Shown piece after piece: positions 1 to 6,008 of a DNA stretch of 10,787 bases. Origin of the DNA: Phycisphaerales bacterium UBA2402 (GTDB lineage: Bacteria; Planctomycetota; Phycisphaerae; Phycisphaerales; UBA1924); the NCBI GenBank assembly GCA_002343715.1, contig DDSA01000103.1:1-10787 (forward strand), in the 5' to 3' direction. A model generated the notes under the pieces. It searched no databases and was not told the origin of the DNA. It was given only the letters and a program-made list of their open reading frames with translations. A program made the translations under genes and the position numbers. Each line of letters starts with the position of its first letter. The stretch's first letter is position 1.

Positions 1-779
1 CCTCCGCCGCCCGCCCACGTCGCGTCGGCGTTGCCGCCGTTGGCGACGAATGAACCGGAGCCGGAGAGCGATTCGCAATCGATCCAGAGGCCGCCGCCAG
101 CGCCGCCGCCCGATTCGGCCCCGCCGTTCAAGCCCGAGGCGGTGGCGGTCCCATCATGTTGGAAGTTGCCGCCGATGATGAGCCGGATGGCCCCGCCGCC
201 CGCGCCGCCCAACGCGGAGTTGTCGCGACCGCCGCCCGAGCCCATGTCGCTGGGCTGTGTGATGGACCCGTGGCAGGTGCCACCCGGAGCATCGTTGCAG
301 TTCTCACGTGACCGCCCGCCGGCACCGCCGTGTCCGCCGCCGGCGGCACATGTAAAACTCGGTCCTCCCATGCCCGCGCCCGGGCCGGTGCCGGAGGAAT
401 ACCCCCGCCCCGATGCGTCGATCCGGCTCGCCACGAGCGAGCCCGAGGCTCCCTGCACGACCACATCACCCGACACCATCAGGTGCATGCCGAACCGTTC
501 TGCCCCATCAACCGTGTACTGGAAGCCCGCGGCGTGAGTGATGATGCCGGGCTGGTTTCCGGCGCTGCGCTCGACGGTGAGGGACGCGATGGAGTGGCGT
601 CCGTTGACCGTCAGCGTCGTGCCGCGGACGGTGATCTCGGCGGTGGCGATGGGCACGACGCCGATCAACGTGTCGCCCGGGTTGATCGTCGCGGGAGCGG
701 TGATGAGCACCGGCTGCGCTGCGGCCGCGGAAAAAATGAAGGCCGGGAGGAGCACGACGAGGTGGCGGATCGAGCGCAT
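1..779 (-). CDS. Secreted glycine-rich protein, N-terminal part (runs off the left edge)
   Basis: Translated leftwards from the ATG at 779-777, this frame stays open for 259 codons to the window edge, so the gene is partial at its C-terminus. The first 22 residues (MRSIRHLVVLLPAFIFSAAA, then AQ) form a Sec-type signal peptide: basic n-region, hydrophobic core, Ala-rich cleavage site. Residues of about 25-120 are a beta-strand-like segment without low complexity (ITAPATINPGDTLIG, then TLTVNGRHSIASLTVE). After about residue 125 the protein becomes Gly-rich, with GGG blocks alternating with short hydrophobic strands such as GGAIRLIIGGNF, GGLWIDCESLSGSGSF and VANGGNA. This is the look of secreted glycine-rich beta-solenoid or adhesin-like proteins of planctomycetes and other large-genome bacteria. 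A few cysteines are present (FTCAAG, ENCND, GTCHG, IDCES). A GGAAAGGGA Shine-Dalgarno-like stretch (786-794) lies six bases upstream and fixes the start. Function is unknown; a cell-surface or envelope role is inferred. The CCG/GCC-rich complement leaves long but meaningless open frames on the other strand. Confidence 0.75.
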   Translation of the reverse strand, partial: MRSIRHLVVLLPAFIFSAAAAQPVLITAPATINPGDTLIGVVPIATAEITVRGTTLTVNGRHSIASLTVERSAGNQPGIITHAAGFQYTVDGAERFGMHLMVSGDVVVQGASGSLVASRIDASGRGYSSGTGPGAGMGGPSFTCAAGGGHGGAGGRSRENCNDAPGGTCHGSITQPSDMGSGGGRDNSALGGAGGGAIRLIIGGNFQHDGTATASGLNGGAESGGGAGGGLWIDCESLSGSGSFVANGGNADATWAGGG

Positions 780-816
780 CGACGGTCCCTTTCCAAGTCA
801 GAACTGCGAGACACAA

Positions 817-838
817 CCGGGCAGACAGGTTCGCCCGG
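817..838 (-). repeat. GC-rich inverted repeat in the leader of the glycine-rich gene
   Basis: A perfect 6-bp stem CCGGGC/GCCCGG (817-822 and 833-838) encloses a 10-base loop. In minus-strand RNA the stem can extend by a G-U and an A-U pair. It lies between the predicted transcription start and the Shine-Dalgarno, so it could affect translation or stability. No known riboswitch class is recognisable. Confidence 0.35.
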
Positions 839-849
839 CTGTCGGTTCG

Positions 850-877
850 ATGATACCAAAAAGGCCCGACTTTTCAA
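850..877 (-). promoter_or_regulatory. Sigma70-like promoter for the glycine-rich gene, overlapping the ftsH terminator
   Basis: On the minus strand there is a -35-like TTGAAA (877-872), a 16-base spacer and a -10-like TATCAT (855-850), matching the sigma70 consensus at 5 of 6 positions in each hexamer. The -35 box lies in the loop and 3' arm of the terminator hairpin and the U run forms part of the spacer. Transcription would begin near 843 and give a leader of roughly 64 bases. This is pattern matching only; the promoter consensus of the host is not known. Confidence 0.45.
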
Positions 878-892
878 TAGAAAAATCGGGCC
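858..892 (-). terminator. Rho-independent terminator downstream of ftsH
   Basis: Read on the minus strand, GGCCCGAUUUUUC - UAUU - GAAAAGUCGGGCC is followed at once by UUUUU (positions 862-858). The 13-bp stem (863-875 and 880-892) pairs completely in the minus-strand RNA, one pair being a G-U wobble. In a plus-strand RNA the same position would be a C/A mismatch and no U run follows on that side, so the element points leftwards. It lies about 160 bases past the ftsH stop codon and ends ftsH transcription before the glycine-rich gene. Confidence 0.8.
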
Positions 893-1053
893 GGTTCGGA
901 TCTTGATGGAACTCGACAGCCTTCGACCAGAGCCGTCTTCATTGACTCTTCAACTCCCGTGAAGAGAGCGATGACAAGGCACACGCGGCAGGTTCGTCGA
1001 CACCTCTTGAAGAATCTGGTGTAACCAACAGTGCGGACGTACTCCCGCGCTCT

Positions 1054-3135
1054 TCACGCCGGACTCGCAACCGCCCCCGGCGGAATCTCCGGCTCCTCGC
1101 GGCTCTCCGCGGCGGGGGCCTTGCGGGGTTCGGAAGTGGTCGATTCGATGGTCGGTTTGGTGATCTGCTCGCCTCGCATCAGGCGGTCCACTTCGTCGCC
1201 GGTCAGCGTCTCGTACTTGGTGAGCGCCTCGGCGACGGAGACGACCTTCTCCCAGTTCTCGTCGAGCATCTTCCGTGCGAACTCGTAGGCCTCATCGGCG
1301 AGGCGCTTCACCTCGGCGTCGATGATGGTGGCGGTCTCGTCGGAATAGTCCTTCTCCGGCATGTACATCTCGCGGGTATCGCTCCCGGCGTAGCGGACGA
1401 AGCCGAGTTTGGGGCTCATGCCCCATTCCTCGATCATGGTGCGGGCGATGCGCGTCACCTGGGCGATGTCCATGGATGCGCCGCTGGAGACATCGCCCAC
1501 AGCGCGCTCCTCGGCGATGCGGCCGCCGCAGGCGATGCGCATCTGAGCCTGGAGCCACTTGACGGAGTAGCCCATGCGGTCCTTCTCGGGCAGGCCGAAG
1601 GTGGCCCCGCCGGTGCCGCCGCGTGGGATGATCGTGACCTTGTGCAGCGGGTCGGCGTCCTTGAGCAGCACCTGCAGCACGGCGTGGCCCGCCTCGTGAT
1701 AGGCGACCAGGCGAGTCTCCTCCTTGTCGCGGGCGCGGCTCTTCTTGCTGCGGCCCCACTTGACCTTGTCGCGGGCCTCTTCGAGATCCTCGTGCTCGAC
1801 AAAGTCCTTGTTCGTCATGGTGGCCGAGATGGCCGCCTCGTTGATGATCGCGGCGAGGTCGGCTCCGCTGAACATGGGCGTGCCCCTGGCGATCTTCTCG
1901 AGGTCCACGGTGGGGCTGAGTTTCACCTTCTTCGCGTGGACGCGGAGGATCTCCATGCGGCCCTTCACATCGGGCAGGGGCACCGTGACCTGGCGGTCGA
2001 AGCGGCCCGGGCGGATCAGCGCGGGGTCGAGCACATCGGCCCGGTTGGTCGCGGCGATGACGATCACGCCGTCGCTGGGAGTGAAGCCGTCCATCTCGAC
2101 GAGGATGGCGTTGAGGGTCTGCTCGCGCTCATCGTGGCCGCCGGTGGTGAAGCCGCTGCCCCGGCGGCGGCCCACGGCGTCGATTTCATCGAGGAAGATG
2201 ATGCAGGGGGAGGATTCCTTGGCCTGCTTGAAGAGGTCGCGCACGCGGCTGGCCCCCACGCCCACGAACATCTCGACAAAGTCCGAGCCGGAGATGGAAA
2301 AGAAGGGCACATCGGCCTCGCCCGCGATGGCCTTGGCCAGCAGCGTCTTGCCGCAGCCCGGCTCGCCGATGAGCAGCACGCCCCGGGGGATGCGCCCGCC
2401 CAGCCGGGCGAACTTCTTGGGGTTCTTGAGGAACTCGATGATCTCGGCCACCTCGTCCTTGGCCTCGTCGATGCCCGCGACATCGGCGAAGGTGACGCCG
2501 GTCATCTCCTTGTTCAGGGTGCGGTGACGCGACTTGCCGAACGAGCCGAGCATCCCCGCGCCGGGGCCGCCCGCCCGCATCGCCCGCGCGACCATGAACC
2601 AGATGATGAAAATGAGCAGGATGAAGGGGCCGAAGAAGAAGAGGAACTGCGTCCACTCGCTGGCCCGCTGCACGTTGGCCCGGCCGTTGGTGATGCGGAT
2701 GACCTCCTCGGCGATGGCCTTGCCCGCCGGGCCGTTGAGGGGGATGGCGATCGTGGAAGCGGGGGCGCCCGAGTTGTCGGGCAGTTTCTTGGCGATGACC
2801 ATGTCCTCGCGGATCACCACCGAGTTGTCCACGATCTGGTTGCCCTTCCACAGGTTGCGGAACTCGTCGAGCGTGGACTTCGTCCCCGCGCTGGGGCTGT
2901 TGAACATCATGAAGATGATCAGGCCCACGAGGATGAGCGACACCACCCCGAACATGCCGCGGGACGGGGGGGGCGTCGCCGGCTGGGGCTTGCGGGGTTC
3001 CTGGCCGTTGCCGTTGGCGGGCTGTTTGCGCTGCGGCTGGTTGCCGCGGCGGGAGCCGCCCTCCTGGGCCGCGTGCGAGAGGATCGAAAGGGCGCCTTCG
3101 CCGGTCTTCGGTGGTTGTGATGGGGTGAGGGGCAT
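1054..3135 (-). CDS. ftsH: ATP-dependent zinc metalloprotease FtsH
   Basis: FtsH is a membrane-anchored AAA+ protease that forms hexamers, extracts damaged or unassembled membrane proteins and degrades short-lived cytosolic regulators. With the start used here (693 residues) the order is: a Pro/Gln/Arg-rich disordered tail (1-59), membrane helix 1 (about 61-79), a periplasmic domain (80-160), membrane helix 2 (about 162-184), Walker A GEPGCGKT (257-264), pore motif [11 protein letters not shown] (286-296), Walker B IIFLDEID (312-319), the second region of homology with arginine fingers R375 and R378, the zinc-binding HEAGH (480-484) and the third zinc ligand D556 in SMDIAQ. All catalytic residues are present. 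The frame is open up to an ATG at 3231 (725 residues). I prefer the ATG at 3135 because the extra 32 codons look non-coding, but neither start has a clear Shine-Dalgarno. The cytosolic N-terminal tail is longer than in most FtsH proteins, which begin almost directly with the first membrane helix. The C-terminal tail after about 665 is Pro/Glu-rich. Monocistronic, ended by the terminator at 858-892. Confidence 0.97.
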   Translation of the reverse strand: MPLTPSQPPKTGEGALSILSHAAQEGGSRRGNQPQRKQPANGNGQEPRKPQPATPPPSRGMFGVVSLILVGLIIFMMFNSPSAGTKSTLDEFRNLWKGNQIVDNSVVIREDMVIAKKLPDNSGAPASTIAIPLNGPAGKAIAEEVIRITNGRANVQRASEWTQFLFFFGPFILLIFIIWFMVARAMRAGGPGAGMLGSFGKSRHRTLNKEMTGVTFADVAGIDEAKDEVAEIIEFLKNPKKFARLGGRIPRGVLLIGEPGCGKTLLAKAIAGEADVPFFSISGSDFVEMFVGVGASRVRDLFKQAKESSPCIIFLDEIDAVGRRRGSGFTTGGHDEREQTLNAILVEMDGFTPSDGVIVIAATNRADVLDPALIRPGRFDRQVTVPLPDVKGRMEILRVHAKKVKLSPTVDLEKIARGTPMFSGADLAAIINEAAISATMTNKDFVEHEDLEEARDKVKWGRSKKSRARDKEETRLVAYHEAGHAVLQVLLKDADPLHKVTIIPRGGTGGATFGLPEKDRMGYSVKWLQAQMRIACGGRIAEERAVGDVSSGASMDIAQVTRIARTMIEEWGMSPKLGFVRYAGSDTREMYMPEKDYSDETATIIDAEVKRLADEAYEFARKMLDENWEKVVSVAEALTKYETLTGDEVDRLMRGEQITKPTIESTTSEPRKAPAAESREEPEIPPGAVASPA

Positions 3136-3482
3136 GTGGTGTGTGGACCGCTGTGGACCGACCACGTACTTTCGGTTCGTAGGCCGGGCGGATGCAGTTG
3201 CCGGCATCAGGGTACGCGAGCGGATCACCATACAGGGGTACGCCGATGGGTAGGTGTGTGTTCGTCAACGTGTGTGCGCCGGCCCGCCCGCCAGGCAGGG
3301 TTACCGAATCGTTGAACTTGTTCAGGGGTTGTTCATTCGCCGATGTCCGTCATAGGTCGGGAAGCGAGTCGTGCGATGTTGCCCGGGCGCGTGGAATGGT
3401 GGAGTGTGATACGACTACGCTCCCGTACTGTGCCACCCGCGAGATCAGCAGCGGAAATGTTGAGGTTCATCGACCCGGACTG
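3136..3482. other. Divergent intergenic region between ftsH and cax
   Basis: This stretch of 347 bases must carry promoters for both the leftward ftsH and the rightward cax cluster. I find no convincing -35/-10 pair for either. The cax frame is open back to an ATG at 3192, but the extra 97 codons encode a Cys- and Arg-scattered sequence with no resemblance to an antiporter N-terminus, so I treat them as non-coding. Recognisable elements are an inverted repeat with neighbouring direct repeats (3313-3335) and a 13-base string (3253-3265) that recurs upstream of the SIR2 gene. Confidence 0.5.
3313..3335. promoter_or_regulatory. Operator-like inverted and direct repeats upstream of cax
   Basis: TGAAC-TT-GTTCA (3313-3324) is a perfect 5-bp inverted repeat. 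The heptamer TTGTTCA occurs twice in direct orientation (3318-3324 and 3329-3335), 11 bases apart, or about one helical turn. Such an arrangement fits binding of a dimeric regulator, possibly controlling cax or ftsH. It is short and could be chance. Confidence 0.25.
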
Positions 3483-4592
3483 ATGGCGAAACGACTGCGT
3501 TCGATGAGAGTGTCCTTCAAACCTACACTCAACTGGCTGTTCGCGTTCATCGCGGTCAGCGTGGCGATGAACGCGTGGGACGCACCGGCACCGCTCCTCT
3601 TTTTTTCCGCTTCGCTGGCCATCGTGCCGATCGCACGGCTGATCGTGCGGGCCACCGAGCAACTGGCCTCCCGAACAGGCGATGCGGTGGGCGGGTTGTT
3701 GAACGCCACGTTCGGGAACGCCCCGGAGTTGATCATCGCGCTGGTCGCGCTCAAGGCCGGGTACTTCGACATGGTGCGGGCGTCGATCATCGGCGCCATC
3801 CTCGCCAACCTGTTGCTCGCGATGGGTGTCGCCTTCTTCCTCGGCGGAGTGCGTCACCACACGCAGGAGTACAACGCCGGCGCGACACGGCTGTACAGTT
3901 CCATGATGCTGATCTCGGCCATCAGCCTCGCCGTGCCCAGCGCGTTCAATCGGTTCTTTTCAGACCAGGGTCCGATGCCACAGGAAAAGACCCTGAACCT
4001 CGCCACGGCGGTGGTGCTGCTGATCGCGTACGCGCTGTACCTCGTCTTTCTGCTTCGGACTCACCCTGATTTTTTCAAAAGCACGGGGGGTGAAAAGACT
4101 GAGCACGGCGAACACGGCCCGGTCTGGAGCACGGGGCGGGCGGTAGGAACGCTTCTGGGGGCTTCGGTGCTCGCGGCTTGGATGAGTGAAATGCTCGTCG
4201 GGGCTGCGCACGGTACCGGCCAGGCCCTGGGGATGTCGGAGGCGTTCATCGGCATCGTCCTCCTCGCCGTCGTCGGCGGGGCCGCCGAAAGCGGTTCGGC
4301 TATCGCCATGGCGAGAAAGAACAGGCTCGACCTCAGTGTCGGCATCGTGATGGGCAGCAGCATCCAGATCGCATTGTTCGTCGCTCCGGTCCTGGTGCTG
4401 GCAAGTTTCTTCATCGCGCCCGAGCCCCTGGAACTCGCATTCAGCAGGGCCGAAGTCGGCACGCTCTTCCTCGCGGTGCTCATCGGGGCGATGGTGGCGG
4501 GAGACGGGCGATCCAACTGGTACAAGGGCTTCCAACTCATCACGGTGTACGTGATGCTCGCCATGCTCTTCTATTTCATGCCGAACCAGTAA
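3483..4592 (+). CDS. CAX-type Ca2+/H+ (cation/proton) antiporter
   Basis: The 369-residue product is a multi-helix inner-membrane protein of the CaCA superfamily, CAX branch, which exports Ca2+ (or related divalent cations) in exchange for protons. The first alpha-repeat carries GNAPEL (78-83) followed by IIALVALKAG. The second reads GGAAES (265-270), followed by SAIAMARKN and GSSIQIALFVAP (291-302). Both repeats keep the transport glutamate (E82 and E269). The second repeat has G-G-A-A-E-S where classical CAX proteins have G-N-A-A-E-H, so the two halves differ in likely ligand side chains. A central hydrophilic loop (about 192-216) contains HPDFF and an acidic/His cluster (EKTEHGEHG), often the regulatory region between the two halves. 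The start at 3483 (MAKRLRSM) gives a normal family length; M8 at 3504 is an alternative, and there is no good Shine-Dalgarno. First gene of a cluster with the next two, 22 bases upstream of the VIT-like gene. Confidence 0.9.
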   Translation: MAKRLRSMRVSFKPTLNWLFAFIAVSVAMNAWDAPAPLLFFSASLAIVPIARLIVRATEQLASRTGDAVGGLLNATFGNAPELIIALVALKAGYFDMVRASIIGAILANLLLAMGVAFFLGGVRHHTQEYNAGATRLYSSMMLISAISLAVPSAFNRFFSDQGPMPQEKTLNLATAVVLLIAYALYLVFLLRTHPDFFKSTGGEKTEHGEHGPVWSTGRAVGTLLGASVLAAWMSEMLVGAAHGTGQALGMSEAFIGIVLLAVVGGAAESGSAIAMARKNRLDLSVGIVMGSSIQIALFVAPVLVLASFFIAPEPLELAFSRAEVGTLFLAVLIGAMVAGDGRSNWYKGFQLITVYVMLAMLFYFMPNQ

Positions 4593-4614
4593 CTCGTGCC
4601 GGTGGACACGCGCG

Positions 4615-5277
4615 ATGACAGACGACCCCTTTCAATCCTCCAAGCGGGTGCTCACCCCCAGCGAGCGCATCTCCGAGGTGCTCTTCGGCCTCATCATGGT
4701 CATCACGTTCACCGGTTCGCTCAGCGTCACCGAGGCCGGGCGCGAGGATATCCGCACCATGCTCATCGGGGCGCTGGGGTGCAACCTGGCCTGGGGCATC
4801 ATCGATGCGGTGCTCTACCTGATGGGGTGTCTCGCCGACAAGGGGCGCGGCCTCAGACTCTTCCGGGCTGTCCGCAAGGCGGACAATCCCGAGACGGCCC
4901 AGCGCCTGATCGCCCTGGCACTGCCGCCGGTGGTCGCGTCGATTCTGAGGCCGGAGGATTTCAAGACCATCCACGAACGGTTGAATCAACTCCCCGAACC
5001 GAGTGACCATGTGAAACTGCGGAGGGATGACTGGCTTGGGGGGATCGGGGTCTTCCTGCTGGTGTTCCTCTCGACGTTCCCTGTGGCGATCCCCTTCATG
5101 GTCATGAGCGAGGCGTCGCCCGCCCTGCGGGTCTCCAATGCCATCGCCATCGTGATGCTGCTGGGGCTTGGGTACGCCTTCGGACGGTGCGTCGGTCATC
5201 GACCCTGGTTCTACGCCATCGCGATGGTGGTGCTCGGCGGCACGCTCGTGGCCCTGACCATCGCACTCGGAGGTTGA
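4615..5277 (+). CDS. VIT1/CCC1-family-like membrane metal transporter
   Basis: The 220-residue protein has five hydrophobic segments (about 21-38, 46-72, 139-165, 170-192, 197-219) and a charged cytosolic stretch (73-138) between the second and third. This is the topology of the VIT1/CCC1 family, which moves Fe2+ or Mn2+ in exchange for protons. Family-like segments are ISEVLFGLIMVITFTGSLSV near the start, LGCNLAWGIIDAVLYLMG in helix 2 and a proline-containing helix 3 (STFPVAIPF). The central stretch is much less Glu-rich than the metal-binding domain of plant VIT1, so the ion and the direction of transport cannot be read from the sequence. It begins 22 bases after the antiporter stop, with only a weak GGTGG as ribosome site. 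Its stop is two bases before the next start, so translation of the next gene is probably coupled. Substrate assignment is inference from the family. Confidence 0.75.
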   Translation: MTDDPFQSSKRVLTPSERISEVLFGLIMVITFTGSLSVTEAGREDIRTMLIGALGCNLAWGIIDAVLYLMGCLADKGRGLRLFRAVRKADNPETAQRLIALALPPVVASILRPEDFKTIHERLNQLPEPSDHVKLRRDDWLGGIGVFLLVFLSTFPVAIPFMVMSEASPALRVSNAIAIVMLLGLGYAFGRCVGHRPWFYAIAMVVLGGTLVALTIALGG

Positions 5278-5279
5278 GC

Positions 5280-5981
5280 ATGTCCCGGCCCGAGTTTCTC
5301 GTCACGGCCCTGTGCCTGCTCGCCGCGTTCGCGCGTGGGCAGCCGACCGACCATGTTCCGCCGATGGAGGCCGTCGCTTCGAATGAAACTCACGCACCCA
5401 GCGAGGAAACCGCAACGCCCACCCTTGAACCCGGTTCGTCGGCATGGGAGTTCTCGATCTCCGCCAGCGTGTACGCCGTGCCGGGGGAGAGAGACTACGT
5501 GCAGCCGACCATCACCGCCGACATCGATTGGCTGCACCTGGAGGCCCGGTACAACTACGAGGACCTTGACACCGGGTCGCTGTGGGCGGGGTACAACTTC
5601 AGCGGCGGGGATCAACTCACCTGGGCGATCACGCCCATGCTCGGCGCGGTCTTCGGGCGCACCGAGGGAGTCGCCCCCGGCTACGAGATCACGCTCTCCT
5701 GGCGGAAACTCGAACTCTACAGCGAGGGCGAGTACGTCGTGAACACCGACGATTCCTCCGAGAGTTTTTTCTACAGTTGGTCCACGCTGACGCTGGCCCC
5801 GGTGGAGTGGTTCTACTTCGGGTTGGTCGGTCAGCGGACGAAGGTGCGCGGGGGTGAGCGCGAGTATGAGCCGGGTGTGATCGTCGGCTTCATCATCGAC
5901 AAGGTCGATCTCTCCGCGTTCGTGCTGAACCCGGAGGACGACGACCCGACCTTCGTCTTCTCGTTCGGCGTGAGCTTCTGA
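5280..5981 (+). CDS. Putative outer-membrane beta-barrel protein of the cation transport cluster
   Basis: The 233-residue product starts with a signal peptide (MSRPEFLVTALCLLAAFARG, cleavage near 20-21), then a Pro/Glu/Thr-rich linker (22-54). From about 56 to the C-terminus it has alternating hydrophobic/aromatic strands separated by short polar turns: WEFSISASVYAV, PTITADIDWLHLEARYNYE, SLWAGYNFSGG, LTWAITPMLGAVFG, YEITLSWRKLELYSEGEYVV, FYFGLVGQRTKV and FVFSFGVSF. The C-terminal phenylalanine preceded by alternating aromatics resembles the insertion signal of outer-membrane proteins. I estimate 8-12 strands, too small for a trimeric porin. A GGAGG Shine-Dalgarno (5269-5273) lies six bases before the ATG and overlaps the end of the VIT-like gene, whose TGA is two bases upstream, so the start is well supported and translational coupling is likely. 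I do not recognise a named family. A role in passing or sensing the exported cation is inferred only from the neighbours. Confidence 0.7.
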   Translation: MSRPEFLVTALCLLAAFARGQPTDHVPPMEAVASNETHAPSEETATPTLEPGSSAWEFSISASVYAVPGERDYVQPTITADIDWLHLEARYNYEDLDTGSLWAGYNFSGGDQLTWAITPMLGAVFGRTEGVAPGYEITLSWRKLELYSEGEYVVNTDDSSESFFYSWSTLTLAPVEWFYFGLVGQRTKVRGGEREYEPGVIVGFIIDKVDLSAFVLNPEDDDPTFVFSFGVSF

Positions 5982-6008
5982 CGAGACGCCGGCGCTGCGG
6001 GCTGAGGT

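Larger units (their letters stand above)
780..1053. other. Intergenic region between ftsH and the glycine-rich gene
   Basis: I see no gene in these 274 bases. From right to left (the direction of transcription on both sides) they hold a weak 7-bp inverted repeat CTCTTCA/TGAAGAG (946-952 and 960-966) without a T tract, a strong terminator hairpin (858-892), an overlapping promoter (850-877), and a GC-rich hairpin in the presumed leader of the glycine-rich gene (817-838). The terminator and promoter suggest the glycine-rich gene is transcribed separately from ftsH. Confidence 0.6.

Noticed and set aside
31..537. Plus-strand Pro-rich frame of 168 codons over the glycine-rich gene
   Set aside because: Pro/Ala repeats are the antisense image of GGC/GGG glycine codons; the minus frame has a signal peptide, a ribosome site and strand-like repeats.
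1642..3120. Plus-strand open frame of 492 codons antisense to ftsH
   Set aside because: Rich in His, Asp, Gly and Ala as expected from the complement of GC-rich coding DNA; the minus strand encodes an unmistakable FtsH with all motifs.
3313..3324. LexA box (GAAC-N4-GTTC)
   Set aside because: The half-sites are separated by only two bases instead of four, so it does not fit the known LexA consensus.
3192..3482. N-terminal extension of the cax antiporter
   Set aside because: The frame is open, but the 97 codons give a scattered Cys/Arg sequence with no membrane or signal character; the family-like protein starts at about 3483.
5982..6008. Bidirectional terminator between the convergent outer-membrane protein and sulP genes
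   Set aside because: The 27-base gap is GC-rich but gives no stable hairpin followed by a T tract on either strand.
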